The notes below the pieces were generated by a model. It did no database searches and had not been told where the DNA came from. It saw nothing but the letters and a program-made list of their open reading frames with translations. The translations under genes were made by a program, and so were the position numbers. Positions 19,001-26,566 of a stretch of 32,131 bases of DNA are shown here, piece by piece (position 1 is the stretch's first letter; each line of letters opens with the position of its first letter). This stretch comes from Treponema sp. (lineage in GTDB: Bacteria; Spirochaetota; Spirochaetia; Treponematales; Breznakiellaceae): the NCBI GenBank assembly GCA_031290475.1, contig JAITNM010000105.1, positions 1 through 32,131 of the forward strand. Reading direction: 5' to 3'.

Positions 19001-19409
19001 CCAGCCAGAAGTGTTCGGTAAAGCGGTCGTTGGTATACGCTTCCACGCAGACCCCTGCGGAAAAGCCTCCGCTGGCAGCGGTTTTGCCGTCAGGACCGGC
19101 GGGAAGGGTAATGGAAAATTCAAGCATAACATGAGAAACTGTATCACCCCGGAGGTACTCGGTAGTATCACTGCCGAGTTTACAGCGGACATAGCCAAGA
19201 AGGTCCCGTCCGCCGCCTTTCCGTTCCCCTGCCGCGGAGTTGAACTTTGCCTTGCGGAGATCCGCAGCCATGGCGTACTGAATGGCGTCGATCGCCGTGG
19301 ACTTGCCGGAACCGTTGTCCCCCGCCAGAAGGCAGCGGTTTCCTATTTCAATGATCGTGTCCTCAAAATTATGCCAATTGACAAGCCGTATCCGTTCCAG
19401 AGTGATCAT
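16098..19409 (-). CDS. jetC: Wadjet SMC-like ATPase JetC (MukB-like)
   Basis: This is the DNA-extruding motor of Wadjet. It is 1103 residues, built like SMC/MukB: N-terminal Walker A GDNGSGKST (30-38), long coiled coils with a central hinge-like region (about residues 490-620), then ABC signature KSGGETQ (about 982) and Walker B VIFDEAFNRMD (about 1015). A short Gly/Ser-rich insert (about 150-172) lies in the head domain. The start overlaps the jetB stop as ATGA, and jetD follows after four bases. SbcC, encoded 13 kb away, shares the fold but has a zinc hook that is absent here; gene order with jetA, jetB and jetD separates the two. Confidence 0.93.
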   Translation of the reverse strand: MITLERIRLVNWHNFEDTIIEIGNRCLLAGDNGSGKSTAIDAIQYAMAADLRKAKFNSAAGERKGGGRDLLGYVRCKLGSDTTEYLRGDTVSHVMLEFSITLPAGPDGKTAASGGFSAGVCVEAYTNDRFTEHFWLGTGISIARLTVRAGNSASEDGSSGSKTPGNTAPLLFRQFKDILVPRGVTVYESKKQYIRDFTGKLGVWKRYTEYNPYLESFTRSIGFAPLVSVDKFVCDYILEENLVPITDMKANLESYKEAERQAKAAEAKIALLRKICAKAAEWRNFEGLVLKQEYLKLRIERDIDRAQSEKITQELAETEKKIVFIDREISAIEKKRFDKNEEMRETVMALAANDAHRLYEGISSRIERLKQDLEREEKSAEKYRTLKSQCEILIGRKLSDNPDSDIDWVETEQKKYRALKDEAHRKTDETAALLREIISELAELNQGILRPPEAPAALRRELEKAGIDVHFLSEAADVTDKSWVDAVEGWLNTCRHALLVPPEQFQKALAIYDRLPRTVAGAFLPNLEKMRMAKPQKGSLSELIKADGYARIYLDYILGEVMRADIDTLKTYKLAVTRECMRYSNHTASRIREEVYKRHYLGQAALEERKLFLLAERDRLTGEHDNAEAEEREAGARENAYYRVRNTLTEMQFLLPALENCRTYRENLERAEKELAAVDTASFRKLEEKHRALDGELKDIDDEKVRLHTTLGGLNTTADNCRNSIAKLSQSLAEKEDAIKVFADANPLMIGECEAYAEKRYGEAAITELTTTYESTLKGFRSRTESLQVEYRKLVLNYNQEFQYMLSLEAQENTEAETMLKRFETSELPDYREKIARARQDAEKEFREHFISRIYEQIEEARESFREINSILRDLLFGRDQYRFTLEEVAERKGQIEVIRRAAAIPAMEEGLFTQIADIDERKAAEELFDRILNANLDSQEMRNICDYRTYFHYDIKIRQTDTIDRATGKPVELSLSRVLREKSGGETQTPYYVAIAASFYRFYKARPEETVRLVIFDEAFNRMDDERIGKILTFYKDLNLQIITSVPPEKIEAIAPFMDRINIISRYGNAVRVRDCHVDDSNSLTGADLGIVLNAKTAAAGK

Positions 19410-20062
19410 GATAAACTCTCCGTATCAGGCGCCGCATCAAGCGCGGCGGCGGCGCCGTCGTCATCTTCAGTGTCATCAGAATCGCTCTTGCTCATAAGAA
19501 CAGCGATAAGCTCGTCTATTCCTTCCCGGTCCACGCTGAGGGGAATGCTGGGGTAAAGCAGTATCTGTCCGTCCGGGTCCGAAATATCCGCCTGATTTAT
19601 GCCGATAAGTTTGCACGAGGAAAGACGCTGCAGCACTTTAATTTGGCCCGTTTTCTTTAATTCGTCCCCGGTCATGATATTGAATTTCTGCTGAAATTCC
19701 TGAATGGTAATAACCGGAAATGCCGTCAGGTGGAGTTCTATCCGCTTCTCTTCGTAAAGCTGTCTGAGCGCCAGCAGCGCGCAGGTATCATCCCTGCCGA
19801 GTCTGAGTCTGAGATCTCCTGCCGCTCTGAACGTGATTACCCCAAGGCTTTCATCCCGTTTTAATTCCGCATCCATGCAGGAAAACCATGCGTCAAAGAG
19901 AACAATATTCCGGATAGTAAAATCGTAAAGTTCTTTTTCTTTCTCGATCCCCCTGATAATAAAAGTTTTTGACAAAAGAGTATGCAAGGCCGATTTAAAA
20001 AGGGCAAATTCGTTGTTTGTAAGTTCCGGTATTTTGGCAACGGCTTCAATATCGCTGTTCAT
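19406..20062 (-). CDS. jetB: Wadjet subunit JetB (DUF4194, MukE-like)
   Basis: This 218-residue winged-helix protein matches the DUF4194 pattern. In Wadjet it bridges the JetC heads and the JetA kleisin. The folded part includes LLSKTFIIRG, DLRLRLGRDD, LHLTAFPVITIQEFQQKF and LIGINQADISDPDGQILLYPSI, with the YPSI closing strand typical of the family. The last 30 residues are an acidic, probably disordered tail (SDDTEDDDG). The ATG at 20062 has a strong GGAGG and overlaps the end of jetA by 17 bases; its own stop overlaps jetC by four bases. The placement between JetA and JetC supports the call. Confidence 0.9.
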   Translation of the reverse strand: MNSDIEAVAKIPELTNNEFALFKSALHTLLSKTFIIRGIEKEKELYDFTIRNIVLFDAWFSCMDAELKRDESLGVITFRAAGDLRLRLGRDDTCALLALRQLYEEKRIELHLTAFPVITIQEFQQKFNIMTGDELKKTGQIKVLQRLSSCKLIGINQADISDPDGQILLYPSIPLSVDREGIDELIAVLMSKSDSDDTEDDDGAAAALDAAPDTESLS

Positions 20063-21731
20063 TTTTCCTCCTCAACCTGACGCCGGGGATGACATAGCCG
20101 CCGGAACTTACCGAAATACTGTTTCCATTTAAAGCAACGGCAGCGCTCTCATTCACGGCAATATCCATGTCATCTGAAAAATCCATGGCTGCCGGCATAT
20201 CCTCAATGTCATAATTGAACTGTAGACGGGAATCGCCGTATAAAAGGGTATAAACAAAACGGATAAATGATTTTTCATCTTTTACGAGGTCAACACTTGA
20301 CAGAATCCGTTCTCTGCCGCCCTGTTCGTCAAGCCACGCGCTTATTTTTTTAAGACTGAGCTGCCGCTGCATACGTTCAAGAAACAGCGCTTCTGTGCGG
20401 GCAAGGGCTTCTTCGTCTACCGGGGAAGAGACCGGCTTGAATTCCGCAGTTTCCCGGCGGTAACGGCGGTACAGGGATTCGGCGGCGAAATGCCTTATCC
20501 GGAAAATACTGTGGGCAAACACGGCGGAAAGTTCTTCATCACCGCCGTAAATCGCTTTGACAAGAATGCCCAATTTCCCCGCAATAGTTGTGTCCGGTTC
20601 CAGAAGGGCCTTGATCCTTTCGGTGCTGGAACGGGAATACTGCGCATTACGGCGGTCAATTTCGTCCTGCAGGGGATCTACCGCCCGGAGGGTGTCTCGT
20701 ATATCTTCCAGCATGGTTTTGAGTTTTTCCCGGCATTCCTTAGTATCCGACTGCCGTATTCTCGCCAGTTTTCGTGAACTCTCGTTAAGCCATTTTTCGT
20801 CAAGCAGCAGTTCTGTTACCTTTCTGAAAATTTTCGGACGGTACCGGGAAAGATTATCCGAAGTTTTTAGCCGTTTATAGGCGGCGTCCAGAATATCTTC
20901 ACGATATTCATCGTAATGCTGACGCAGAATGTCGCTCACCTCAGCAGAAATTGCACCGGTATTTAACCTGTCGTAGTATCCCTTAATGCTTTGAGAAAGC
21001 ACTTTAAGGGAGTCAATGAGTAATTGGGTCTCCTCATTGGCGTGGAGTACCGCATAATGACCGTTCTCTTTTACCGCGTCGCCGCAGAGGGAGGAATAAA
21101 TGTTCACCACATGGCTTTCGTATTCGGTTTTAAGCCCCTCGTCCACCCGGACCAGGGATTCAAAGAAAGGCCGTCCCCAGGGGGTGATATTGATAAGCCG
21201 GGTATAATCCCCCAGGGTCTCCTCGGTAAGCCAGCCTGAACCGACAAGTCGCCGGAGGAATTTGAGCGCCAAAGAGCGGTCATTGGAAATGGATACCCCG
21301 GCGCTTTTGGAAGATGCGTTTCCGGCTCGTCTTTTACCGGTATTATCATTCTCGCCAAAATCCAGAAGCGGACTTTCTGTTGAATCTGACGGTGAAGGAT
21401 TTAAAACCGCAGTATCGCTGTTCTCAATATCGGCAACAAATCCGCCGCCGTTGCTGGTATCAGAAGCGCCGGTAGAATTCGGGTTTTCCTCCAAAGAGTC
21501 CGCGCCGCTTTCGGCAGCCGGTTCTTCTTCTTCTTCGGCGAGGCTGTTACGGTGCAGTACAAGGTATTCGGTAAAGGTGCGGATCACCAACTCCCGTTCC
21601 GGCCCCTGGGTATTTTCCTGAAAAAGCCGGTAATAGAGTACTAAAAGCGCCGCATAATGTTCACGGTTCCCCCTTGCCAGGGGTGAAAAGAAGTTTTCAG
21701 GCAGAACGGTAAAAACACCGGAATTGGGCAT
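20046..21731 (-). CDS. jetA: Wadjet subunit JetA (kleisin-like, DUF5716-type)
   Basis: This is the first gene of the Wadjet operon, encoding 561 residues, and it should act as the kleisin that closes the SMC ring. The N-terminal helix bundle (about 1-62, FSPLARGNREHYAALLVLYYRLF) and the part from about 151 onward (RSLALKFLRRLVGSGWL, GRPFFESL, SIKGYYDRL, DEALARTEAL near the end) resemble the JetA family annotated as DUF5716 rather than DUF3375. Residues about 64-150 form an acidic, Ser/Asn/Gly-rich linker that looks like an insertion. GAGGGG precedes the ATG. Upstream are the 54-bp tandem repeats and paaK in the same direction, so read-through from paaK may add to expression. Confidence 0.85.
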   Translation of the reverse strand: MPNSGVFTVLPENFFSPLARGNREHYAALLVLYYRLFQENTQGPERELVIRTFTEYLVLHRNSLAEEEEEPAAESGADSLEENPNSTGASDTSNGGGFVADIENSDTAVLNPSPSDSTESPLLDFGENDNTGKRRAGNASSKSAGVSISNDRSLALKFLRRLVGSGWLTEETLGDYTRLINITPWGRPFFESLVRVDEGLKTEYESHVVNIYSSLCGDAVKENGHYAVLHANEETQLLIDSLKVLSQSIKGYYDRLNTGAISAEVSDILRQHYDEYREDILDAAYKRLKTSDNLSRYRPKIFRKVTELLLDEKWLNESSRKLARIRQSDTKECREKLKTMLEDIRDTLRAVDPLQDEIDRRNAQYSRSSTERIKALLEPDTTIAGKLGILVKAIYGGDEELSAVFAHSIFRIRHFAAESLYRRYRRETAEFKPVSSPVDEEALARTEALFLERMQRQLSLKKISAWLDEQGGRERILSSVDLVKDEKSFIRFVYTLLYGDSRLQFNYDIEDMPAAMDFSDDMDIAVNESAAVALNGNSISVSSGGYVIPGVRLRRKNEQRY

Positions 21732-21745
21732 GGTCCCCTCTATAT

Positions 21746-21751
21746 ATTATA
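21746..21751 (-). promoter_or_regulatory. Possible -10 box before jetA
   Basis: A perfect TATAAT reads on the minus strand 14 bases before the jetA ATG. No good -35 is present at 16-18 bases; that position falls inside the first repeat unit. It would place the transcription start within or next to the ribosome-binding site, so it may be chance. Confidence 0.25.
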
Positions 21752-21756
21752 CGTCT

Positions 21757-22103
21757 TTAGGCCGGCTGTCTTGGACCCTTGCGGGTCCAAACCCTACCGC
21801 TTACACATCCTTAGGCCGGCTGTCCTGTACCCGTGCGGGTCCAGCATTTACCGCTTACATATCCTTAGGCCGGCTGTCCTGTACCCGTGCGGGTCCAAAC
21901 CCTACCGCTTACACATCCTTAGGCCGGCTGTCCTGTACCCGTGCGGGTCCAAACCCTGCCGCTTACACATCCTTAGGCCGGCTATCTTGGACCCTTGCGG
22001 GTCCAAACCCTACCGCTTACACATCCTTAGGCCGGCTATCTTGGACCCTTGCGGGTCCAAACCCTACCGCTTATACATCCTTAGGCCGGCTGTCCTGTAC
22101 CCG
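21757..22103 (-). repeat. 54-bp tandem repeat array between paaK and jetA, with hairpins
   Basis: The marker TTAGGCCGGCT recurs at 21757, 21811, 21865, 21919, 21973, 22027 and 22081, always 54 bases apart. This gives six full units, and the seventh start lies inside the paaK coding end (to about 22103). Read on the minus strand, each unit copies the last codons of paaK including the stop, followed by a hairpin (arms TTGGACCC and GGGTCCAA in the purest units, four-base loop). Three units instead have GTACCC in one arm, like the paaK end itself. There are no unique spacers, so this is not a CRISPR array. It may act as terminator or message stabiliser between the two operons. Confidence 0.92.
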
Positions 22104-23414
22104 CTTGGCTTTGCCTTCGGAGATGGGGAGGGCGCCGCTTTCGTGGAGTTCTACCCGGGGGTTGATCGTGATCGAGGCCTGGATGGTCTTGCGGATCTTG
22201 TCCCGTAGCGCGTTGAGAGGCCGGGAGTCGTCCATAAAAATATCCGGCCCTACTTCTACTTTTACCGTCAAACGGTCCAGGACACCCTCTTTTTCCACCA
22301 CGATGAGGTAGTTGTTTCCCACTTCCCCCATAGCCATGATCACCTCTTCGATTTGGCTCGGGAAAATGTTCACCCCGTTGATGATGAGCATGTCGTCGGT
22401 ACGGCCCGTGATGCGGCGGAGCCGGCGGTGGGTTCTGCCGCAGACGCAGGGTTCGGTGTAGAACGAGGAAAGGTCGCGGGTACGGTAGCGCAGTATTGGC
22501 GTCGCTTCCCGGCAAAGGCAGGTGAGGACCAGTTCCCCGGTCTCGCCGTCCTTCACGGGTTCCAGGGTATCGGGGTTGATGATTTCACCGATGTAGCCGT
22601 CTTCCCAGAGGTGGAGTCCGTTTTTCGCCTGGCACTCGAAGGCTACCCCGGGCCCGTTCATCTCCGAAAGGCCGTAGGAATTGTACACATCAATTTTAAG
22701 CAGATCCTCTATGCGTCTGCGGGTGTCCTCCGAGTAGGGCTCCGCTCCGGCGAAGGCCCGTTTGAGACAGATACTGTCCCTGCTCACCCCTTCGCTTCTC
22801 ATGATTGATTCCACATGGAGCAGGAAGCTTGGGGTGGCGTGAACTACTGTGGTGCCGAAATCTTGCATGAGACGGAATTGCCGGGTGGTGTTGCCGGCGC
22901 CTGATGGGATCACCAGCATTCCTACCTCTTCACCGCCGGCGTGAAAACCTAAGCCCCCGGTAAAAAGACCGTAGGTGATCATGTTTTGAAACACATCGGC
23001 TTTGTTACACCCGGTGCCATAGATGCACCGGGCCACATAGCCGGTCCATTTTTTAATATCCTCACGGTTAAAGTAAATGGTAGTAGGAGTACCGGTAGTG
23101 CCGCTTGAGGCGTGGAGCCGGATCACTTCTTCTTTTGGAACACTGAGGAGGCCGTAGGGAAAAGCTTCCCGGAGATCATGCTTGGCGGTAAAGGGAATGC
23201 GCTTTAAATCCGCGAGGGTTTTGATATCCTCCGCGCTGTTGATCCCCGCCTTGGGCAGACGCTCCCGGTAAAAGGGTGTGCGCAGCGCCCATGTTACCGC
23301 GATCTTTAGTTTTTCAAGCTGCAGGGCTTCCAGTTCAGGACGGGACATGGTTTCGATTTCAGGATTCCAGTACTGAAAATAGTCAGGAGGGGGGGTGAGA
23401 GAGGTAGGGGTCAT
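22071..23414 (-). CDS. paaK: Phenylacetate-CoA ligase family protein (PaaK-like)
   Basis: This AMP-forming aryl-acid CoA ligase joins CoA to phenylacetate, indoleacetate or a similar acid in the cytoplasm. Its 447 residues are normal for the family. It carries the adenylate loop HASSGTTGTPT (about 94-104), the YGLSEMNGPG acceptor motif, YRTRDLS, and the C-terminal lid with GRTDDMLIINGVNIFPSQIE and the closing lysine GKAKR. It overlaps iorB by four bases (ATGA) and follows iorAB, an arrangement common in anaerobes that ferment aromatic amino acids. There it either activates arylacetates or works in reverse to harvest ATP. The coding end (QDSRPKDV) is duplicated in the tandem repeats just downstream. 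Confidence 0.93.
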   Translation of the reverse strand: MTPTSLTPPPDYFQYWNPEIETMSRPELEALQLEKLKIAVTWALRTPFYRERLPKAGINSAEDIKTLADLKRIPFTAKHDLREAFPYGLLSVPKEEVIRLHASSGTTGTPTTIYFNREDIKKWTGYVARCIYGTGCNKADVFQNMITYGLFTGGLGFHAGGEEVGMLVIPSGAGNTTRQFRLMQDFGTTVVHATPSFLLHVESIMRSEGVSRDSICLKRAFAGAEPYSEDTRRRIEDLLKIDVYNSYGLSEMNGPGVAFECQAKNGLHLWEDGYIGEIINPDTLEPVKDGETGELVLTCLCREATPILRYRTRDLSSFYTEPCVCGRTHRRLRRITGRTDDMLIINGVNIFPSQIEEVIMAMGEVGNNYLIVVEKEGVLDRLTVKVEVGPDIFMDDSRPLNALRDKIRKTIQASITINPRVELHESGALPISEGKAKRVQDSRPKDV

Positions 23415-24010
23415 TTTGTGGCTCCTGTACCGGTATTTTCCTCCGCTGTTTCGCGGCCCAGGTGAAAAGCTTTACTGTTGGCGGCGGCTATATCGGGGGC
23501 TTTTGCGGCGAACATGGCAGTAATGGTGCTTTCTATCGTTTCCGCAGGGATGGGGAGGAAGGGAGAAGCGGCCCCTACCATGACCATGTTTACCGTGCGG
23601 GAATGGCCGGCTTTTTTGGCAAGAGACGCGGCATCCACAAGGCGGTATTGGGGGAAGCGTTGAATTACACCGGTAATACTTTCGATGGCAGGATAATCCG
23701 GGATGTTGATAAAAGGTTCCAGCGCGGTAACCAGGACGCCCTTGGGGCTGAGCCATGCGGCGTAACGCAGGCTTTCCAGGGGTTCCATGGCAATGATAAG
23801 ATCCGCCCCGCCCTGGGGTACCAGATCCGAGGCAATGGGTTTATCGGCAATACGGAGGTGGGCCAGTACCGCGCCTCCCCGCTGGGCCATGCCGTGCACC
23901 TCGGACTGGCGTACCGCGAGCCCTGCGCTCACCGCCGCCTGGGCAATGATGGCCGCAATAGAGAGCACCCCCTGGCCTCCCACACCGGCTAAGATAATGT
24001 CTCTTTTCAT
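23411..24010 (-). CDS. iorB: Indolepyruvate ferredoxin oxidoreductase beta subunit
   Basis: This is the gamma-type (CoA-binding) subunit of the 2-keto acid:ferredoxin oxidoreductase that oxidises indolepyruvate and other arylpyruvates to aryl-acetyl-CoA. At 199 residues it has the usual length. The signature GVGGQGVLSIAAIIAQAA opens the protein, followed by SEVHGMAQRGG and a C-terminal helical part. The start at 24010 is chosen because it gives the normal family N-terminus (MKRDIILAG) and shares one base with the iorA stop (TAATG). A longer frame from 24103 lies inside iorA and would add about 31 basic residues. Confidence 0.92.
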   Translation of the reverse strand: MKRDIILAGVGGQGVLSIAAIIAQAAVSAGLAVRQSEVHGMAQRGGAVLAHLRIADKPIASDLVPQGGADLIIAMEPLESLRYAAWLSPKGVLVTALEPFINIPDYPAIESITGVIQRFPQYRLVDAASLAKKAGHSRTVNMVMVGAASPFLPIPAETIESTITAMFAAKAPDIAAANSKAFHLGRETAEENTGTGATK

Positions 24011-25761
24011 TATTGCCCCCCTCCCTTTTCCCCGGCTGTTTTTTCTTTTCGCTGCCCTGCGGTGTACCGTGCGGTGTACCGCTTCCGGAAAGCTTCCAGG
24101 CATTCCCGCTTAAAAATCACCACTGAAAGGCCGGGGTACTCAGCTTCGGCCCGCAGTTTTACTGCGTTTTCTTCCAACAGTTGTTTCTTTGCCTCCAGTT
24201 CCAGAAGGTGCGGAGGATCAACTCCGCATCCCAACAGGATCTGCTTAAGCTGGGATGAGGGCGCGATTGTTTCCTGACACCCGGTCATGGCCACAATGGA
24301 ATTGTCCAGGATGATCACCGTCATGGGGGTATTGGAAGATACCGCGTCTATGAGGCCCGTAATTCCCGAGTGGAGAAAAGTAGAGTCCCCCAGCACCGCC
24401 AGGGCATGTTTGATACCCGCATCGGCGGCGCCCCGGGCCATGCCGATAGAAGCCCCCATACAGACGATGGACTCGGGGACGCTGTAAGGAGGCATGGCCC
24501 CCAGGGAGTAACAGCCGATGTCGGAGTTGATCGACAGGGATTCAAGACCGCTGGTTGCCTTCCTGATGGTTTCATAACTGTCCCCGTGGGGGCAGCCCTG
24601 GCAGAGCTGGGGAGGACGGCCGGGCAGCTTCGGAATGTCCAGGGCTTTGAACCGCACCTGGCTTCCCTCCACCGTAAAGCCGCTGTCCAGGACGTTCGGT
24701 CGCGGGGAAAGTCCCAGACCCCGGCGTACCGAATCGGGATCCAGCTCGCCGGACCGGTTCAGGGTCCCGTCCAGTTTTCCCGAGATACTGATCGCCTGGG
24801 GCAGAATTCCCCGGAGTTTTTCTTCAATAAAAGGCTGCCCCTCTTCGATCACGATAAGGCGTTCCGCCTTTTCACAAAGACTGCGGATCTGATCTTCCGG
24901 TAAAGGATAGGCCCCGATGTGGAGCCTGGAAGGAACCTTACCCCCCCGGGACTCAACAAAGTCATCAAGGTTTTCTTCGTAGTAATTTCCCCCAAGTCCC
25001 GCGGTAATTACCCCAAGACTCCTGTCCCTATTATCCTGTTCCAATTTATTGGAAGAGTAACAGGCGGTCCATTCCCGAATATCATCCTGTTTTTCGATGA
25101 GGGAGAGGTAGTTCCGCCGGGCAAAGGCCGGGAGCAGCATCCACCGGGATTTATCTTCCGCCTTGGAAAGGGGGTTCGGCTCCCGGAGGGGGCGGGTATT
25201 TACCGAGGACCGGGCGTGGGAGAGCCGGGTGGAAAGGCGGAACATCACCGGGACGGAAAAACGTTCCGAAAGGTCGAAGGCGTCCCGGGCCATATCGTAG
25301 GCTTCCTGTTGACTCCGGGGTTCAAGGCAGGGGATCATGGCAAAATTCGCGTAAAACCGGGAGTCCTGCTCGTTCTGGGAACTGTGCATCCCCGGATCAT
25401 CCGCTACGGCTACCACAAGCCCGCCCTTGATCCCCAAAAGCGCCGCGTTCATAAAGGGGTCGGAAGCCACGTTGAGCCCCACGTGCTTCATGGTGACCAT
25501 TGCCCGCTTTCCCGCAAAGGAAGCGCCCAGGGCCGCCTCCAGGGCGGTCTTTTCATTGGCGCACCAGGCGGCGATAAAGGCGCCCGGCGCATGACCTTTA
25601 CGGTCCCGGTTCCCGGCGTTTTTTTCATACTCGCCGATGAGATACTCCATGATTTCTGTGGAAGGAGTTCCGGGATACCCATAGGCGGCGCTTAACCCCG
25701 CGTGAACCGCTCCCAAGGCCGCCGCCTCATCGCCCAGAAGGGCAAATTGATTGTCATCCAT
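24010..25761 (-). CDS. iorA: Indolepyruvate ferredoxin oxidoreductase alpha subunit, without ferredoxin domain
   Basis: This thiamine-diphosphate catalytic subunit is 583 residues. The N-terminal pyrimidine-binding domain shows GYPGTPSTEIMEYL (about 29-42) and an EKTALEAALGAS segment; the cofactor motif is GDSTFLHSGITGLIDAV with DNSIVAMTG. CQGCPHGD lies just before it. Typical IorA proteins end in two [4Fe-4S] CxxCxxC clusters; here the protein stops after the catalytic domain with a basic, low-complexity tail (QRKEKTAGEKGGGQ), so the ferredoxin module is missing or supplied by another protein. A candidate promoter lies ten bases before the ATG and no clear ribosome-binding site is visible. 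It is the first gene of iorA-iorB-paaK. Confidence 0.92.
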   Translation of the reverse strand: MDDNQFALLGDEAAALGAVHAGLSAAYGYPGTPSTEIMEYLIGEYEKNAGNRDRKGHAPGAFIAAWCANEKTALEAALGASFAGKRAMVTMKHVGLNVASDPFMNAALLGIKGGLVVAVADDPGMHSSQNEQDSRFYANFAMIPCLEPRSQQEAYDMARDAFDLSERFSVPVMFRLSTRLSHARSSVNTRPLREPNPLSKAEDKSRWMLLPAFARRNYLSLIEKQDDIREWTACYSSNKLEQDNRDRSLGVITAGLGGNYYEENLDDFVESRGGKVPSRLHIGAYPLPEDQIRSLCEKAERLIVIEEGQPFIEEKLRGILPQAISISGKLDGTLNRSGELDPDSVRRGLGLSPRPNVLDSGFTVEGSQVRFKALDIPKLPGRPPQLCQGCPHGDSYETIRKATSGLESLSINSDIGCYSLGAMPPYSVPESIVCMGASIGMARGAADAGIKHALAVLGDSTFLHSGITGLIDAVSSNTPMTVIILDNSIVAMTGCQETIAPSSQLKQILLGCGVDPPHLLELEAKKQLLEENAVKLRAEAEYPGLSVVIFKRECLEAFRKRYTARYTAGQRKEKTAGEKGGGQ

Positions 25762-25771
25762 AATGCCGGGA

Positions 25772-25800
25772 ATTGTATCAAAATATCAAAAGGGAGTGAA
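25772..25800 (-). promoter_or_regulatory. Candidate promoter of iorA-iorB-paaK
   Basis: On the minus strand TTCACT (25795-25800) and TACAAT (25772-25777) are spaced by 17 bases. Only ten bases separate the -10 box from the iorA ATG, implying an almost leaderless transcript. No GGAGG-like site is seen. Confidence 0.5.
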
Positions 25801-25843
25801 GGGACCCTATTCGGCCAGATTAATTTTGAGGCAATGCGCGCTC

Positions 25844-25873
25844 TTGACACGCCCCCTTGTTTTTTACCATGAT
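25844..25873 (+). promoter_or_regulatory. Candidate promoter of the DUF4912-GH57 operon
   Basis: A perfect TTGACA (25844-25849) is followed after 18 bases by CATGAT (25868-25873); TACCAT (25865-25870) is an alternative with a 15-base spacer. The start ATG at 25883 is nine bases beyond, without a visible ribosome-binding site. Confidence 0.5.
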
Positions 25874-25882
25874 CCTCTAGCT

Positions 25883-26566
25883 ATGTATGAATCCGCCATT
25901 TCCCGTTCTTATTTAGAAAGTTTGACCACCGAAGAGTTGTTGAGTTTGGCGGATAACCGGGGTATAGAGATCCCTGCGGAATTGGAACGCAATTTTATCA
26001 TTGAGGAGATTTTAGACGCGTTTCTGGTAGACGCGTACTTGCCGGATGAGGGAGAATCTCCGCCCCTGGAAGAAACAGATATCCTGGACCCCGTACTTTT
26101 GCCAAAACACTACAACATAACCTATATTGACGTTATTGTCCGGGATCCCCTTTGGGTATATGCCTTTTGGGAAATAAAATGTGCGGAAAAAGAGGTCTAC
26201 GAAAAGGAAAGTAATTTTGAAGGTTACTTTTTAAAAGTATGTCCTAACCAGGGAACCCCGGGGGATCCCTTTACCGTAGAAGTAGGAATCGAGGATACCT
26301 CCTGGTACCTGGGTTTTTCCACGGGCCTTGAAAATCTTGCCCTTCAAGGACAGGATACGCGCAGCTTCCGTCTTGAGTTATGCGCGTCCCTGGGGGATGA
26401 AACGGAGGTATTGGCCGTGTCCCGGCTTTTTACCCTGCCCGCTCTCATGGCTCCTCTGGGGAGCCGGAGGGACAGGCCGGAACTCCGTCTTTTATCTGGA
26501 TTGGATGATGATTTACCGGTACTGCGAAATGGGGATAGGCTATCTCGTATTCTTCATATAAAATGA
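25883..26566 (+). CDS. DUF4912 domain protein
   Basis: This 227-residue protein of unknown function begins with a short helical segment resembling a Rho-N/SAP-like module (YLESLTTEELLSLADNRGIEIP, residues about 10-31), then a DUF4912 domain (about 75-195: YIDVIVRDPLWVYAFWEI is the diagnostic part). The start at 25883 is preferred over an upstream ATG at 25751. That longer frame runs over the divergent iorA start and the promoter, whereas relatives begin with the YLESL segment. The 3' end overlaps the GH57 gene by four bases (ATGA), so the two products are probably made together and act in the same process, likely storage-glucan metabolism. That role is inferred from this linkage only. Confidence 0.82.
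   Translation: MYESAISRSYLESLTTEELLSLADNRGIEIPAELERNFIIEEILDAFLVDAYLPDEGESPPLEETDILDPVLLPKHYNITYIDVIVRDPLWVYAFWEIKCAEKEVYEKESNFEGYFLKVCPNQGTPGDPFTVEVGIEDTSWYLGFSTGLENLALQGQDTRSFRLELCASLGDETEVLAVSRLFTLPALMAPLGSRRDRPELRLLSGLDDDLPVLRNGDRLSRILHIK

Noticed and set aside
21757-22103. CRISPR array
   Set aside because: The units are contiguous and near-identical over their whole 54 bases; there are no variable spacers and no cas genes.
21724-22311. Plus-strand open frame with an 18-residue repeated product (YTSLGRLSCTRAGPNPTA-like)
   Set aside because: It is antisense to the 54-bp array and the paaK end. The repeat length is a multiple of three, which keeps the frame open by chance. There is no ribosome-binding site and no family resemblance.
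24011-24103. Longer N-terminus for IorB
   Set aside because: It lies inside the iorA coding end and would place a basic extension before the conserved MKRDIILAGVGGQG opening.
25751-25882. Longer N-terminus for the DUF4912 protein
   Set aside because: The extension spans the divergent iorA start and a perfect TTGACA promoter box, and does not resemble the family N-terminus.
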